Shown: positions 18,070 to 26,830, numbered from the stretch's first letter. The stretch is DNA of 64,000 nt from Dyadobacter linearis (GCF_907165045.1 NZ_CAJRAU010000011.1:62001-126000); one strand, 5' to 3'. Numbers and translations: made by a program. The notes: generated from the letters alone by a model not told the origin.

Positions 18070-18518
18070 GCGGTTTGATACTTTATATTCCTTTTCATGA
18101 CAACAGCTGATGAAGGGCAAAGGCCGCTAAACTGCCTGGTTCGCTGAATTGCTTCCGGAACCTGTTGACGATCCACAGCCGTGAAGCCGTACCGGTTGAA
18201 GTAATGGTCTGCTGTGGTTGTGATCAGATAAACTGCTTGCAAATTCTGCTCGTCAGCACTGGCCAGAAGCTGCTCGACCATCCGGCCGGCGATGCCTTGG
18301 CCTTGATGAGCAGGACTGACAGCGACTGATCGCAGCAAGCCAACTGACCCGAACTGTTCCAGACCGGCCACACCAACAAGTTCATCGCCCTCTTTGGCTA
18401 AAAGAAAAGTAGGCAGGCCCTCTGGCAAATCTTCGGTAAGAAGGTCAGCTTTGTTAAGCAAGCTGACCACCAAGTCTTTTTCTTCCGGCCTAGCATTTTC
18501 AATTTGTAGTGTCATCAT
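18066..18518 (-). CDS. arsN2: ArsN2-like GNAT N-acetyltransferase
   Basis: 150 residues from the first of two adjacent ATGs (18518, 18515). A longer frame to 18569 would run into the upstream DUF6428 gene and has no domain. The GNAT acetyl-CoA site is clear: LLRSVAVSPAHQGQGIAGRM (beta4 and the QGQGIA pyrophosphate loop), with a final TADHYFNRYGFTAVDR. ArsN-type acetyltransferases in ars operons act on organoarsenical or amino-arsenical compounds; ArsN2 is the name used for this operon-linked branch. The stop overlaps acr3 by four bases. Confidence 0.78.
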   Translation of the reverse strand: MMTLQIENARPEEKDLVVSLLNKADLLTEDLPEGLPTFLLAKEGDELVGVAGLEQFGSVGLLRSVAVSPAHQGQGIAGRMVEQLLASADEQNLQAVYLITTTADHYFNRYGFTAVDRQQVPEAIQRTRQFSGLCPSSAVVMKRNIKYQTA

Positions 18519-18531
18519 GTTTATTGTTTGA

Positions 18532-19089
18532 TTAGCAGCATCCAGAACCAGGCTGGCAGCTGCCTCCATCCGAGGTAACCAATTCCAGCTCTTGTTTAAC
18601 AGGTGCAGGCGCGCAGCATGAGGCTTCGGCGGGCGACGTACCGCAGCTTTGGTTACGGGTGAGCGCCTTACATTGGGTAAAGTCCGGAACTAGGTTAACC
18701 GTGAATGCTTCCCCATCAGCAATAAACTCACCAGGATACATTTGGCGCGTATCGAACTTTGAATTACCAAATTCAATCTTAACAGTTGCATTGGGATTCA
18801 AAGGCAGCGTTTTTTCCACCAGGTTCACGATCTTTAGTGCCTTATCTACCTTCATGGAACGGTCTACTTCTTTCACCGAAGGCTCCCAGAGCTGCACAAT
18901 TACTTCTGTCCAGCTGTTCATTTGCCCGCCGCAGTCCACAGATACAATCGGCGCTTGCTTGATTTCGGTGATGTGGTAAGAGCTATCGACAAACTTGCCT
19001 TCTTCGTATTGAAATTGGAGGTATAAATCTGGATTTTGTTCGAGAGTGTTTTTGAAATCACCCCATGTCATTGGATTCGATTGGCTCAT
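18532..19089 (-). CDS. DUF6428-family protein with Cys-rich tail
   Basis: 185 residues, soluble, no signal peptide. The N-terminal 140 residues form the DUF6428-like body (MTWGDFKNTLEQNPDLYLQF; PIVSVDCGGQMNSWTEVIVQ). The C-terminal 45 residues carry eight cysteines counting Cys140: C149, CC at 158-159, C178 and CC at 184-185, in a Gly/Ser/Pro context. Such thiol clusters suit trivalent arsenic binding, so a cytosolic arsenite chaperone or buffer is likely, by inference only. First structural gene of the leftward operon, 56 bases from the arsR stop; an ArsR-type half-site lies in that gap. Confidence 0.75.
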   Translation of the reverse strand: MSQSNPMTWGDFKNTLEQNPDLYLQFQYEEGKFVDSSYHITEIKQAPIVSVDCGGQMNSWTEVIVQLWEPSVKEVDRSMKVDKALKIVNLVEKTLPLNPNATVKIEFGNSKFDTRQMYPGEFIADGEAFTVNLVPDFTQCKALTRNQSCGTSPAEASCCAPAPVKQELELVTSDGGSCQPGSGCC

Positions 19090-19110
19090 GGTTTCTATTG
19101 GTTAAATGTA

Positions 19111-19122
19111 TTATTACGATTA
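19111..19122. promoter_or_regulatory. ArsR-type half-site upstream of DUF6428
   Basis: The octamer ATTACGAT (19113-19120) repeats exactly in the arsR upstream region (19514-19521) and nearly in the operator at 19556-19563 (TTTACGAT). Its position just upstream of the DUF6428 start suggests an internal regulated promoter or operator for the operon. A single half-site is weak evidence. Confidence 0.4.
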
Positions 19123-19145
19123 ATTTTCTCAAAAAAATACCCTGC

Positions 19146-19478
19146 TTAGTTACAGCAGGATGTGGTAAGTGCAAAGGTATCCAGTAATGCCCCAAATGTT
19201 TCTTGTGCTTCTGACCAGACGATTGGATTAATGCAATAGCAAACCCGCGGCGGATTGATTTCACCGTGAATGATGCCGATCCTTTTCAGCTCTTTCAAGT
19301 GTTGAGAAACTGTGGCTTGGGCAAGTTCGAGCTCATCGACCAGGTCTCCACATACACAAGATTTTCTAGCGATTAGCAGTTGCAAAATCGCAACCCTGGC
19401 CGGGTGTGAGAATGCTTTGGCCAGATCCGCAATACGGTTTTGCTGCTCAGTAAATATTTCGGTTTTAGTAACTCCCAT
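19146..19478 (-). CDS. arsR: ArsR/SmtB-family arsenite-responsive repressor
   Basis: 110 residues with the ArsR winged helix. The classical metalloid site is present as SCVCGDLVDELELAQATVSQ: Cys41 and Cys43 in the ELCVCDL-type motif at the start of the recognition helix. Additional thiols (Cys80, Cys82, and CC at 108-109) could add ligands. In the absence of arsenite it should repress both its own operon and the divergent phosphatase. Promoter boxes end four bases before the ATG, so the message looks leaderless. Confidence 0.93.
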   Translation of the reverse strand: MGVTKTEIFTEQQNRIADLAKAFSHPARVAILQLLIARKSCVCGDLVDELELAQATVSQHLKELKRIGIIHGEINPPRVCYCINPIVWSEAQETFGALLDTFALTTSCCN

Positions 19479-19482
19479 GATG

Positions 19483-19512
19483 CAAATATAACGGGCAATT
19501 TATTAATTGCAA
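19483..19512 (-). promoter_or_regulatory. Promoter of arsR (Bacteroidota type)
   Basis: On the minus strand: TTG at 19512-19510, 19-base spacer, then TATATTTG at 19490-19483, a perfect TAnnTTTG box. The ATG is at 19478, only four bases downstream, so transcription likely starts at or next to the start codon. Confidence 0.7.
19495..19510. promoter_or_regulatory. Palindromic operator in the arsR promoter spacer
   Basis: Perfect inverted repeat GCAATT-TATT-AATTGC lying exactly between the two promoter boxes of arsR. Position fits repression by a bound dimer. The half-site differs from that of the second palindrome at 19548-19563, so two proteins or two modes of binding are possible. Confidence 0.55.
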
Positions 19513-19530
19513 TATTACGATAGAAATTTT

Positions 19531-19559
19531 TTTGTCTGATAAAATGAATCGTATCTTTA
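19531..19559 (+). promoter_or_regulatory. Promoter of the arsenate-reductase-like gene
   Basis: TTTG at 19531-19534, 17-base spacer, then TATCTTTA at 19552-19559 (one mismatch to TAnnTTTG). The ATG at 19597 leaves a leader of about 30 bases. Confidence 0.55.
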
Positions 19560-19563
19560 CGAT
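19548..19563. promoter_or_regulatory. Palindromic ArsR-type operator over the -7 box
   Basis: Perfect inverted repeat ATCGTA-TCTT-TACGAT. It covers the -7 box of the divergent promoter, and its half-site recurs at 19514 and 19113, which makes it the best candidate for the ArsR recognition sequence. Confidence 0.6.
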
Positions 19564-19596
19564 CAATCTTTCAACTCTAACTGACTTTAATAAAAC

Positions 19597-20298
19597 ATGA
19601 ATCTGATCAACTTGATAATTATGACCTTTATAACTACTGCTGCATTTGTGCCTACTAACAATCACAATGATAAGAAAGCTCTTAATCCAGAGCTATCCGC
19701 TTACATTGGCACTATCAAAGAAGACTTCTCAAAAATACCCCAGGACCGGGTGGAAGAGCTTGACAAGATTGCTGCATTTATTCAAAAGCAAGTTAAAGAT
19801 GGGCAGCCTGTACAGCTCACCTACATCTGTACCCACAATTCCAGGCGCAGTCACTTCGGGCAAATCTGGGGAGCAACTGCTGCTGCTTACTACGACATCC
19901 CTAATGTAAAAACATACTCTGGCGGCACAGAGTCCAGCGCGTTCAATGAAAGAGCTGTCGCTGCTTGCAAGAGGGCCGGCTTTGATATCACAAAAACATC
20001 AGAAGGGAAAAACCCAGTCTATCAAGTAAGCTATGGAGCGGATAGCGAACCTTTGAAGGCATTCTCAAAGAAATATGATGACGCCAGCAATCCCCAAAGC
20101 AATTTCTGCGCAATTATGACCTGTTCCCAGGCTGATGAAGCTTGCCCAGTTGTTAAAGGTGCTGCCGCGCGGGTTGCTGTTCCTTATGATGACCCGAAAG
20201 CGTTTGATGGTACACCGCAGGAAACAGCAAAATATGACGAGCGTTGCAAACAAATTGCAACAGAGACACTGTATGTTTTTTCAAAAATCAAAGGTTGA
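19597..20298 (+). CDS. Low-molecular-weight phosphatase fold, thioredoxin-type arsenate reductase-like, with N-terminal signal-like segment
   Basis: 233 residues. The LMW phosphatase loop is ICTHNSRRS with nucleophile Cys78 and Arg84 (CX5R). Two further cysteines, Cys176 and Cys183 in CSQADEACPVV, have the seven-residue spacing of the redox pair in plasmid pI258-type ArsC, so the full arsenate-reductase triad is present. The protein is much longer than ArsC (about 131) because of an N-terminal extension of about 70 residues and an insert between the P-loop and the Cys pair. The first 18 residues (MNLINLIIMTFITTAAFV) look like a signal peptide or anchor, unusual for a thioredoxin-linked cytosolic enzyme. 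Divergent from arsR. Confidence 0.8.
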   Translation: MNLINLIIMTFITTAAFVPTNNHNDKKALNPELSAYIGTIKEDFSKIPQDRVEELDKIAAFIQKQVKDGQPVQLTYICTHNSRRSHFGQIWGATAAAYYDIPNVKTYSGGTESSAFNERAVAACKRAGFDITKTSEGKNPVYQVSYGADSEPLKAFSKKYDDASNPQSNFCAIMTCSQADEACPVVKGAAARVAVPYDDPKAFDGTPQETAKYDERCKQIATETLYVFSKIKG

Positions 20299-20364
20299 CT
20301 TTCATTGTTTCCGGTTCTTGCCAAGAAGCTAACTAATTTAATTGCCCGTACGGTACTATGCAAA

Positions 20365-21182
20365 TCAAAGCGCCGAGTAACCTTTCCTTTTCAGAAATGG
20401 AAGCCAAAAATCAATATGGTTATCCCAATCATGACAGCCAAAAGGAAGCTGGCCATTGTTATTTTTAATGCCGCGTTCGGGAAAATTCTCAACTGAAAAC
20501 TTGAATGCCTTTTTGTAGGATGGGATTTTGAGCCTATTAGTTCTCCGGTTGACTTCGATACTCTAAAAGACGTCCTCATTAAACTGATGTTCAGTTCTTT
20601 GATTGTATGCCGCTATTGTTTGGGTAAACTCACCGGCGATATCCAGGAATTTACTATCCCTTCGAGTGACAAACCTCCATTGCCCACCATGTTATCAAAT
20701 TGCCTGTCGCTGGGCACACCGTCTTTCATTTTGTTTTGCCGAATGTGAAAGAATGTCGGGATCTTGATTGCTTTGATAAGATCAGTGGGCAAAGCCGGCC
20801 TTGGCCAGGGAGCGCCAATGTAATCATACCCGCTATTGCACCAGTACAATAATTCATCTTTAAAAACCAGGGCATCAAGCTGATGGATCAGTATGAACTC
20901 GTATTCCACAAGGCTTTGATAGAAGCTAGTGGATAGCATCAATTTGTTGTACCCCTGAATATCTTTGAAATAGGCCGGATCAAACCGTTTCACCTGATCA
21001 AACACTTCAACAGATGGGAAATCTGACATATCCAGATCATCGGGCGCAATGGCAATCAACTGATAGTTGGCCAGAATCTGTCTGCACTGGATCAGTGAAA
21101 AGTGCTCATTGTAACAAAGTTGGTTTTTGTAGACCGGAATTACAATTACTACTTGTGTATTATTGATTGGCCTATTTTGCAT
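20365..21182 (-). pseudogene. Disrupted DUF5672-family (glycosyltransferase-like) gene
   Basis: The intact part from the ATG at 21182 gives 189 residues ending shortly after MVGNGGLSLEG. The reading frame then shifts at about 20663: adding one base (CTC-C-GAAGG) restores a conserved continuation, SLRRDSKFLDIAGEFTQTIA, through HQFNEDVF. Next comes TAG at 20565-20563 where a Trp codon (TGG) would fit, and beyond it the same frame continues through QLPFGCHDWDNH to a stop at 20367-20365. With both lesions repaired the protein is about 272 residues, matching the DUF5672 layout (IGAPWP, GNGGLSL, NEDVFW, LPFGCH). Two independent lesions argue for a true pseudogene rather than one sequencing error. 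Confidence 0.8.
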
Positions 21183-21326
21183 ACCTGTTTATTTAACATG
21201 ATATCCGGCATGATGTGCGGATTTAAATAGGAAGAGAAGGCGCAGGTTTTTGCGCTTGAAGAGTCGCTATTTTTTTAATAAAAAAGACCTGAAGTTTGGC
21301 GATTAGTGAAGCCTGGATTTTAAAAG

Positions 21327-23027
21327 CTATCCGTCAACTTTATAGTCAAGACGCCTGATTTTGTCGTTCTCTGTGGGGCAGAAAACAGCGAGCTTGTATT
21401 GACTCCCAGGTTTTAATGTCTTTCCGAAGTTTTTATCCAGATAGAACCCTTCCTTGTAGTATTCACCTTGGGTAAGCATATTCAGCCGTCCGTTTTTAAC
21501 GGGGTTGGCCACAAACAGATAGATGTTTGTATCGTTGTATACGACCAGGTAAATCCCTTTAAAGTAATTGGAAACAGATGGGTAATCGTCTGTATGTATG
21601 GTAAGGCATTTCCCTGGCTTGCCGCTGCAACCATCATCCTGGGATATCCTGACATTTTTCAAAACAGCTGCCCGGTTCAGCGCGCTGTGAGAAAGCTCGG
21701 CAAAGACCGGGTTAAATACATAAACAGGTTCAAGGTTATTTGCAATCGAATCACTTAGCATTTTACTTGCACCCTCATAATAGGCGGTATGCCGATAGAT
21801 AATCCATTGCCCATTGGTGTTATAATTGAAAATGCCTGAGAGAAGATAAGCTTTGTAGTTTGTGAGCTTGTCGTAATTGGTGTAATAATTGAAAAGCAGT
21901 AGCAGCGCACTAATTCCGCCAAACGCCATTCCGACCACTTTTTTTCTGTTGAAATGGATCAAACAAAAGCAGTAAACCAGTATCCAGCATAGCATTGAAT
22001 AGATCTTGTAGCGGCTGGACAGCGTGTTCATAGCCGCGCCAGAAGTTCTGGAGTAGGCCATAACAACAGCTGTCATAACAACAAATGAAGCCATACCCAG
22101 CCAGGCTATTTTCAAGGTCTTAATACTTGGGCTACCACCCTGCCATGTTTTTTCTCGCAAAAACAGAATAGCACCCATGCAGATCGCTAGAAACAGAAAC
22201 AGGCCAAGTACCACCGCCGGTATGTTTGAGGCCTCGATAGGCGCATTGGTATTCTCAGTGTAATCCAGGATACCTCCCACAAAACCAAAAAGATTGTAAA
22301 GTAGATATAACGGTTTCTGAAAGTGTTCAGCCACACTGAAAGCTTTGGTACTGCTATGGGCTTCAAAATCTCGAAAGTACAGAAATACAGCACCGGCAGC
22401 AGCAAGTCCAAAAATCACTGCACTTTTAATCCTTTTCTGGTAAAGCAGAACGGCAACGGCAGCAACGAATGTAAACATGCCGTTACCGAAGGAAAATGTA
22501 GCCAACAGTGCTGTTAGCAGTGCCAGGATTGCGCCTGTGCGGCCGTGGTATACAAGCAGATAAATTGTCAACAGGCCCAGAAACGCCACCGGCATGTACA
22601 CAGTGCTCGCACCAGCCCATAAGTTAGCTTCGTAGGTTACCGGGCTAAACAGCGTCAAAACAACAGGGATCAGATAATATAGAGAGACATTTGCTTTTCT
22701 AATCAATTTCCAGAAAAGGACTGTAAAGCCCAAAAGGGTAGCATTGCCTATCAAAATGATTGTAACGAAATTAACCTGGCTGGTAAGCCAATAAGAGAAA
22801 AGCGCTGTTAACCTTGAATACACAATCCGGTGCTCAACCCATTGCCCTGCCAACAGGTTTAAACGCTCCGAAAGAGATGATGCGTCCTGGAATTGTTGGG
22901 TAAAAAGCAGCAAGCAATAAAGGTCATCCCCATTGGGAATATTAACTGAATTAGTTATAATCAAAGAAAAAAAGACCAGGATCAGCATTACGCAAATCCC
23001 CATCGGGATAATCGATTGTAGTTTCAT
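21327..23027 (-). CDS. Polytopic membrane protein, possibly GT-C-like, function unknown
   Basis: 566 residues with about 11 membrane segments in the first 400 residues and a soluble C-terminal domain of about 160 residues. The first periplasmic loop has GDDLYCLLLFTQQF after TM1, the place where GT-C glycosyltransferases carry an acidic motif, but no full family signature is recognised. It lies 144 bases upstream of the DUF5672 pseudogene on the same strand, which hints at a small surface-polysaccharide pair that has decayed. I do not assign a function. Confidence 0.6.
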   Translation of the reverse strand: MKLQSIIPMGICVMLILVFFSLIITNSVNIPNGDDLYCLLLFTQQFQDASSLSERLNLLAGQWVEHRIVYSRLTALFSYWLTSQVNFVTIILIGNATLLGFTVLFWKLIRKANVSLYYLIPVVLTLFSPVTYEANLWAGASTVYMPVAFLGLLTIYLLVYHGRTGAILALLTALLATFSFGNGMFTFVAAVAVLLYQKRIKSAVIFGLAAAGAVFLYFRDFEAHSSTKAFSVAEHFQKPLYLLYNLFGFVGGILDYTENTNAPIEASNIPAVVLGLFLFLAICMGAILFLREKTWQGGSPSIKTLKIAWLGMASFVVMTAVVMAYSRTSGAAMNTLSSRYKIYSMLCWILVYCFCLIHFNRKKVVGMAFGGISALLLLFNYYTNYDKLTNYKAYLLSGIFNYNTNGQWIIYRHTAYYEGASKMLSDSIANNLEPVYVFNPVFAELSHSALNRAAVLKNVRISQDDGCSGKPGKCLTIHTDDYPSVSNYFKGIYLVVYNDTNIYLFVANPVKNGRLNMLTQGEYYKEGFYLDKNFGKTLKPGSQYKLAVFCPTENDKIRRLDYKVDG

Positions 23028-23203
23028 ACAAACAGGATCGTTTTGTTGAAATCTTGGGAAAAGAGCAGAACCTCTGTTGGCATCATGAGGTCAAAGCCAT
23101 GACGGGTGATGCCAAAGGCAATAAGCCATTGTCAATAAAGACCAGTGTTCCGGATGTCTATAAGAGTACTGATACCACTGTAGCCATTTCGGCCAGTGGC
23201 ATT

Positions 23204-24736
23204 TTAGACAACCACCCTGTACGTAGGGTCCTCAATGATATTGACATCGATGATGTCGTTTGCGTTACGCAGCAGCTGGCGACAATCAGGGCTCAGGTGC
23301 TTTAAATGCACTTTCTTCCCTGCCTTATGATACCGCTCTGTGATCTTGTTGACTGCCTCGATGCCGGACATATCAGCAATCCTGCTTTCCGAGAAATCAA
23401 TAACGACCTCGGCAGGATCTGCCAAGACCTCAAACTTGTCATTGAAAGCACTTACTGAGCCAAAGAAGAGTGGCCCATAGATATGGTAGTGCTTTACGCC
23501 CTTTTCGTCAACCGTTTTTTGTGCCCGAATGCGCTTTGCATTCTCCCAGGCGAAAACAAGCGCGGAGATGATAACACCAACCAAAACGGCCAATGCCAGA
23601 TTATGCAGCAGGACCGTTACGGCAGCAACCAGCATACCCACAAAAATGTCGTGTTTGGGCATCCGGCCAATCATTTTAAAACTAGCCCACTCGAATGTAC
23701 CAATGGCTACCATTACCATCACGCCGGTCAAGGCGGCCATCGGGATTTGCTCGATCAAACCAGAACCAAACATGATGAATGCCAGCAGCATTAGTGAAGC
23801 AACGATGCCTGAAAGCCGGGCGCGCGCGCCAGATGAAATATTGATCAGGCTTTGTCCGATCATTGCGCAACCACCCATTCCAGAAAAGAAGCCGGTCACA
23901 ATATTGGCCATACCCTGCGCAACGGCTTCCTTGTTGCCACGCCCTCTTGATTCGGTGATTTCGTCAATCAGGTTCAGCGTCAACAAACTTTCAATCAGGC
24001 CAACGCCTGCAACAATTGCTGCATAAGGAAGGATAATCAACAGTGTGTCTAGTGTGAAAGGGACAAATGGGATATGAAATGGAGGAAAACCGCCCTGGAT
24101 AGAAGCGATATCGCCAACTGAGCGGGTATCGATATTAAAGCCAATTACAATGGCCGAGATTGTCAGGATCGCTGCCAGTGAAGACGGGATTGCCTTGGTA
24201 AGCTTAGGTAAACCCCATATGATCAGCATCGTTAACAGCACAAGTCCGAGCATTGTATAGAGCGGGCTGCCTGCTAGCCAGGATACATTACCGGCCTGAT
24301 CTACTGTTTGAAACTGGCCGATCTGGGACATGAAGATGACAATGGCCAGACCATTGACAAATCCAAACATAACCGGGTGTGGAACTAGGCGTATAAACTT
24401 GCCAAGTTTTAAAAGTCCGGCAAGTACCTGGATGATTCCGGCCAGAACGACCGTAGCAAAGATGTATTCTACGCCGTGGCTTTTGGCAAGGGCAACAATA
24501 ACGACTGCACTTGCACCAGTTGCGCCTGAGATCATACCTGGCCGGCCGCCAAAAACGGATGTTATTAATCCAATCGTAAAGGCCGCGTACAAACCTGTTA
24601 AAGGTGAAAGGCCTGCGATCAATGCAAAGGCCACAGCTTCCGGGACCAAAGCGAGCGCAACGGTCAAACCGGAAAGAATTTCTGTTTTATAATTAACTTT
24701 TTGAGAAAAATCGAAAATATTGAGGTACCCCTTCAT
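23204..24736 (-). CDS. SulP-family anion transporter with STAS domain
   Basis: 510 residues of the SLC26/SulP family (sulfate, bicarbonate or other anions). The N-terminal signature is clear: GLTVALALVPEAVAFALIAG, PLTGLYAAF and GAAG-like GMISGATGASAVVI. The core has GGCAMIGQSLINISSGARAR. After about 390 residues of membrane domain comes a cytoplasmic STAS domain (HIYGPLFFGSVSAFNDKFEV; VVIDFSESRIADMSGIEAV). The start codon is the ATG at 24736. Stands alone; the nhaA remnant diverges from it about 590 bases away. Bicarbonate or sulfate cannot be told apart by eye. Confidence 0.92.
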   Translation of the reverse strand: MKGYLNIFDFSQKVNYKTEILSGLTVALALVPEAVAFALIAGLSPLTGLYAAFTIGLITSVFGGRPGMISGATGASAVVIVALAKSHGVEYIFATVVLAGIIQVLAGLLKLGKFIRLVPHPVMFGFVNGLAIVIFMSQIGQFQTVDQAGNVSWLAGSPLYTMLGLVLLTMLIIWGLPKLTKAIPSSLAAILTISAIVIGFNIDTRSVGDIASIQGGFPPFHIPFVPFTLDTLLIILPYAAIVAGVGLIESLLTLNLIDEITESRGRGNKEAVAQGMANIVTGFFSGMGGCAMIGQSLINISSGARARLSGIVASLMLLAFIMFGSGLIEQIPMAALTGVMVMVAIGTFEWASFKMIGRMPKHDIFVGMLVAAVTVLLHNLALAVLVGVIISALVFAWENAKRIRAQKTVDEKGVKHYHIYGPLFFGSVSAFNDKFEVLADPAEVVIDFSESRIADMSGIEAVNKITERYHKAGKKVHLKHLSPDCRQLLRNANDIIDVNIIEDPTYRVVV

Positions 24737-25326
24737 AGAAGCATGAGGTTATGAAGTAACGATAGTCCACATACCTTTGCTCGCCGATACAACAGCAGTT
24801 TTAAGCCATGAAAATCCAGGACAAGGCAGTGAAATACCTAAAATAAAATAGGATTATTTCCGGAATAAATTTTCCAGCAGGAGAAAGAAACCCGAATGTG
24901 GGCTAGAAAACCTTCAGGGGGGACCACCAGCAGGTGATGAAGATTTTACGTTGTATGTATGATGCGTTGATATCATATGTTTGCAAAACTATTGACTAAG
25001 ATTTAGATAACCTAAATATTCTTATGAAAATCGCTTTAAGGTTTGGTTTAACTATCCACAAACATCGCAATAGTACATTTCAAAAATGCTCTATAAAAGA
25101 TCGTTTAATATAAAATCCGATTTGAATAATTTAAAGAACCGTGTTCTATCAGTTTGGAAAAATAACCAAGCAATTTTCATCTTAAAAAGGTCATACCAGT
25201 TTGTTATTGGCTCCATAAAGTAACCTTAGTCTGCACCAGGGTTATCTTCATTTTCTTGATGCAGCCCTTTCTATGTAAGCCAACTTTATCTGGCAAGTCT
25301 AGCCCCTACTCACTAGTTTTGCCCAC
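24737..25326. other. Gene-free AT-rich intergenic region
   Basis: About 590 bases between divergent sulP and nhaA. The only element I can support is the -7-like box at 25314-25321 before nhaA. No tRNA, riboswitch or mobile-element end is recognised. Confidence 0.5.
25314..25321 (+). promoter_or_regulatory. -7 box before nhaA
   Basis: TAGTTTTG fits TAnnTTTG and ends five bases before the ATG at 25327. No TTG at the standard distance, so the call is tentative. Confidence 0.4.
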
Positions 25327-26530
25327 ATGGCAAAGATGATCAACCTTCATTCCTTTAAAAAATTTTTCAAGTCCACTTCAACTGGCGGGATTATCCTGAT
25401 CATCTGCGTGATCGTTTCCCTGATTATGGCAAATTCAAGTGCAGGACCGGGCTTTGAGGCACTGCTTGCCAATGAAATTGGTGCTGACATTGCAGGGATT
25501 CACTTGCGCTATTCTGTCCTGCTTTGGATCAATGATGGCTTGATGGCAATATTTTTTCTCTTGGTTGGTCTTGAAATCAAACGGGAAATGATTGAAGGCG
25601 AGCTTTCATCGTTCAAAAAGGCTTCTCTGCCAATACTTGCAGCCATAGGAGGCGTGTTAGCTCCTGCAACCATTTATTTCTCACTAAATGCAGGCACCCA
25701 GACAGCTGGGGGTTGGGGAATACCGATGGCAACGGACATAGCCTTTGCCAATCTCAATAATATCCATGCTGGGGAAACGTGCTCCATCTTCGTTAAAGGT
25801 GTTCCTTTCGGCCTTGGCCATCGTCGATGACTTGATGGCAATTCTGGTTATTGCCATCTTTTATTCATCTGATATCCATTACACATATCTTTTGTATGCG
25901 TTTGGAATATTTGTCTTCCTGCTAATCTTAAATAAATTAAAGGTTAAGAACCTGGCTGCCTATCTTATCCCAGGCCTGTTCATCTGGTATTTTATTCATC
26001 ACTCGGGCGTGCATGCAACTATTGCAGGTGTTTTGACTGCATTTGCAATCCCTACTACGCCGGACGCTACTGAATCCCCGCTGGAAAAGCTCGAACACTT
26101 TTTGGTCAATCCGGTCAACTTTATCATTATGCCAATTTTCGCATTGACCAATACCAATATCGCCTTTGAAGCTGGAATGCTGCAAGGGCTGACCACTGTT
26201 TTAGGCCTAGGGATCATTGCAGGGCTGGTTATAGGCAAACCACTGGGTATTACACTATTCTCCTGGATTGGCGTAAAGCTTGGAATTGGCAAAATGCCCA
26301 AACACGCTTCATGGATGCACATCATTGGTGTAGGGATGCTAGGAGGAATAGGCTTTACAATGTCAATATTCATTGCCCTGCTATCTTTCTATGGTGAAGA
26401 ATTGATTCTTTCCGAGGCTAAATTCTCGATATTAACCGCTTCTGTGATTTCAGGAATTTTAGGATTTCTGTGGTTGAGTAAGGTCGGGAATGAGCCGGCT
26501 AATTCCCGATCTAGAATTGACACATTGTAA
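25327..26530 (+). pseudogene. nhaA: nhaA Na+/H+ antiporter gene with a frameshift
   Basis: Frame one runs from the ATG at 25327 with normal NhaA sequence (LLWINDGLMAIFFLLVGLEI; GGWGIPMATDIAFA) and then goes out of register. A second frame overlapping from 25745 continues with ISMLGKRAPSSLKVFLSALA, including the ion-binding Asp pair in AIVDDLMAILVIAIFY, to the stop at 26528-26530. Removing one base near 25749-25751 (GCC-A-ATCTCA) joins the two into a full-length protein of about 400 residues. As written, product one would stop after 167 residues and lack the Asp pair. A recent mutation, a sequencing error or recoding are all possible; no slippery heptamer is seen. Confidence 0.85.
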
Positions 26531-26548
26531 CTTCCATCTAATCTCGAG

Positions 26549-26606
26549 GATATTACAGTTTAAGGTAATATCCCATCAGGTTTAAAGAACCGGAATAGTT
26601 CTTTAA
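26549..26606. terminator. Two tandem stem-loops after nhaA
   Basis: First hairpin GATATTAC (26549-26556) with GTAATATC (26565-26572). Second hairpin TTAAAGAAC (26582-26590) with GTTCTTTAA (26598-26606). Neither is followed by a strong T-run, so they may terminate weakly or protect the 3' end. The rest of the gap to 26830 shows nothing. Confidence 0.45.
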
Positions 26607-26830
26607 TGCTAATAAAGCGACATTTTCTTAATCTTGCGAAGTATTTAGAAATTACGCTTTAACGACGGTTTTAATGAACCCTTGTGTGCAAAATATATTT
26701 ATTAAAAAACGTAACACAATTCTAAAATTCACTGGCGAGGATACACTTAATCAAAGTACCCGCAAACATTTTTGCTAAATCACGAACTATCAGGTCTTTA
26801 ATTTTGCCTTGATTCTATAAACTAGCGAGG

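Noticed and set aside
23054..23305. Plus-strand frame at the end of the sulP gene
   Set aside because: It overlaps the sulP 3' end antisense and shows no coding features.
25745..25830. Programmed frameshift in nhaA
   Set aside because: The overlap of the two frames has no slippery heptamer or downstream hairpin that I can see, and NhaA homologues are not known for recoding.
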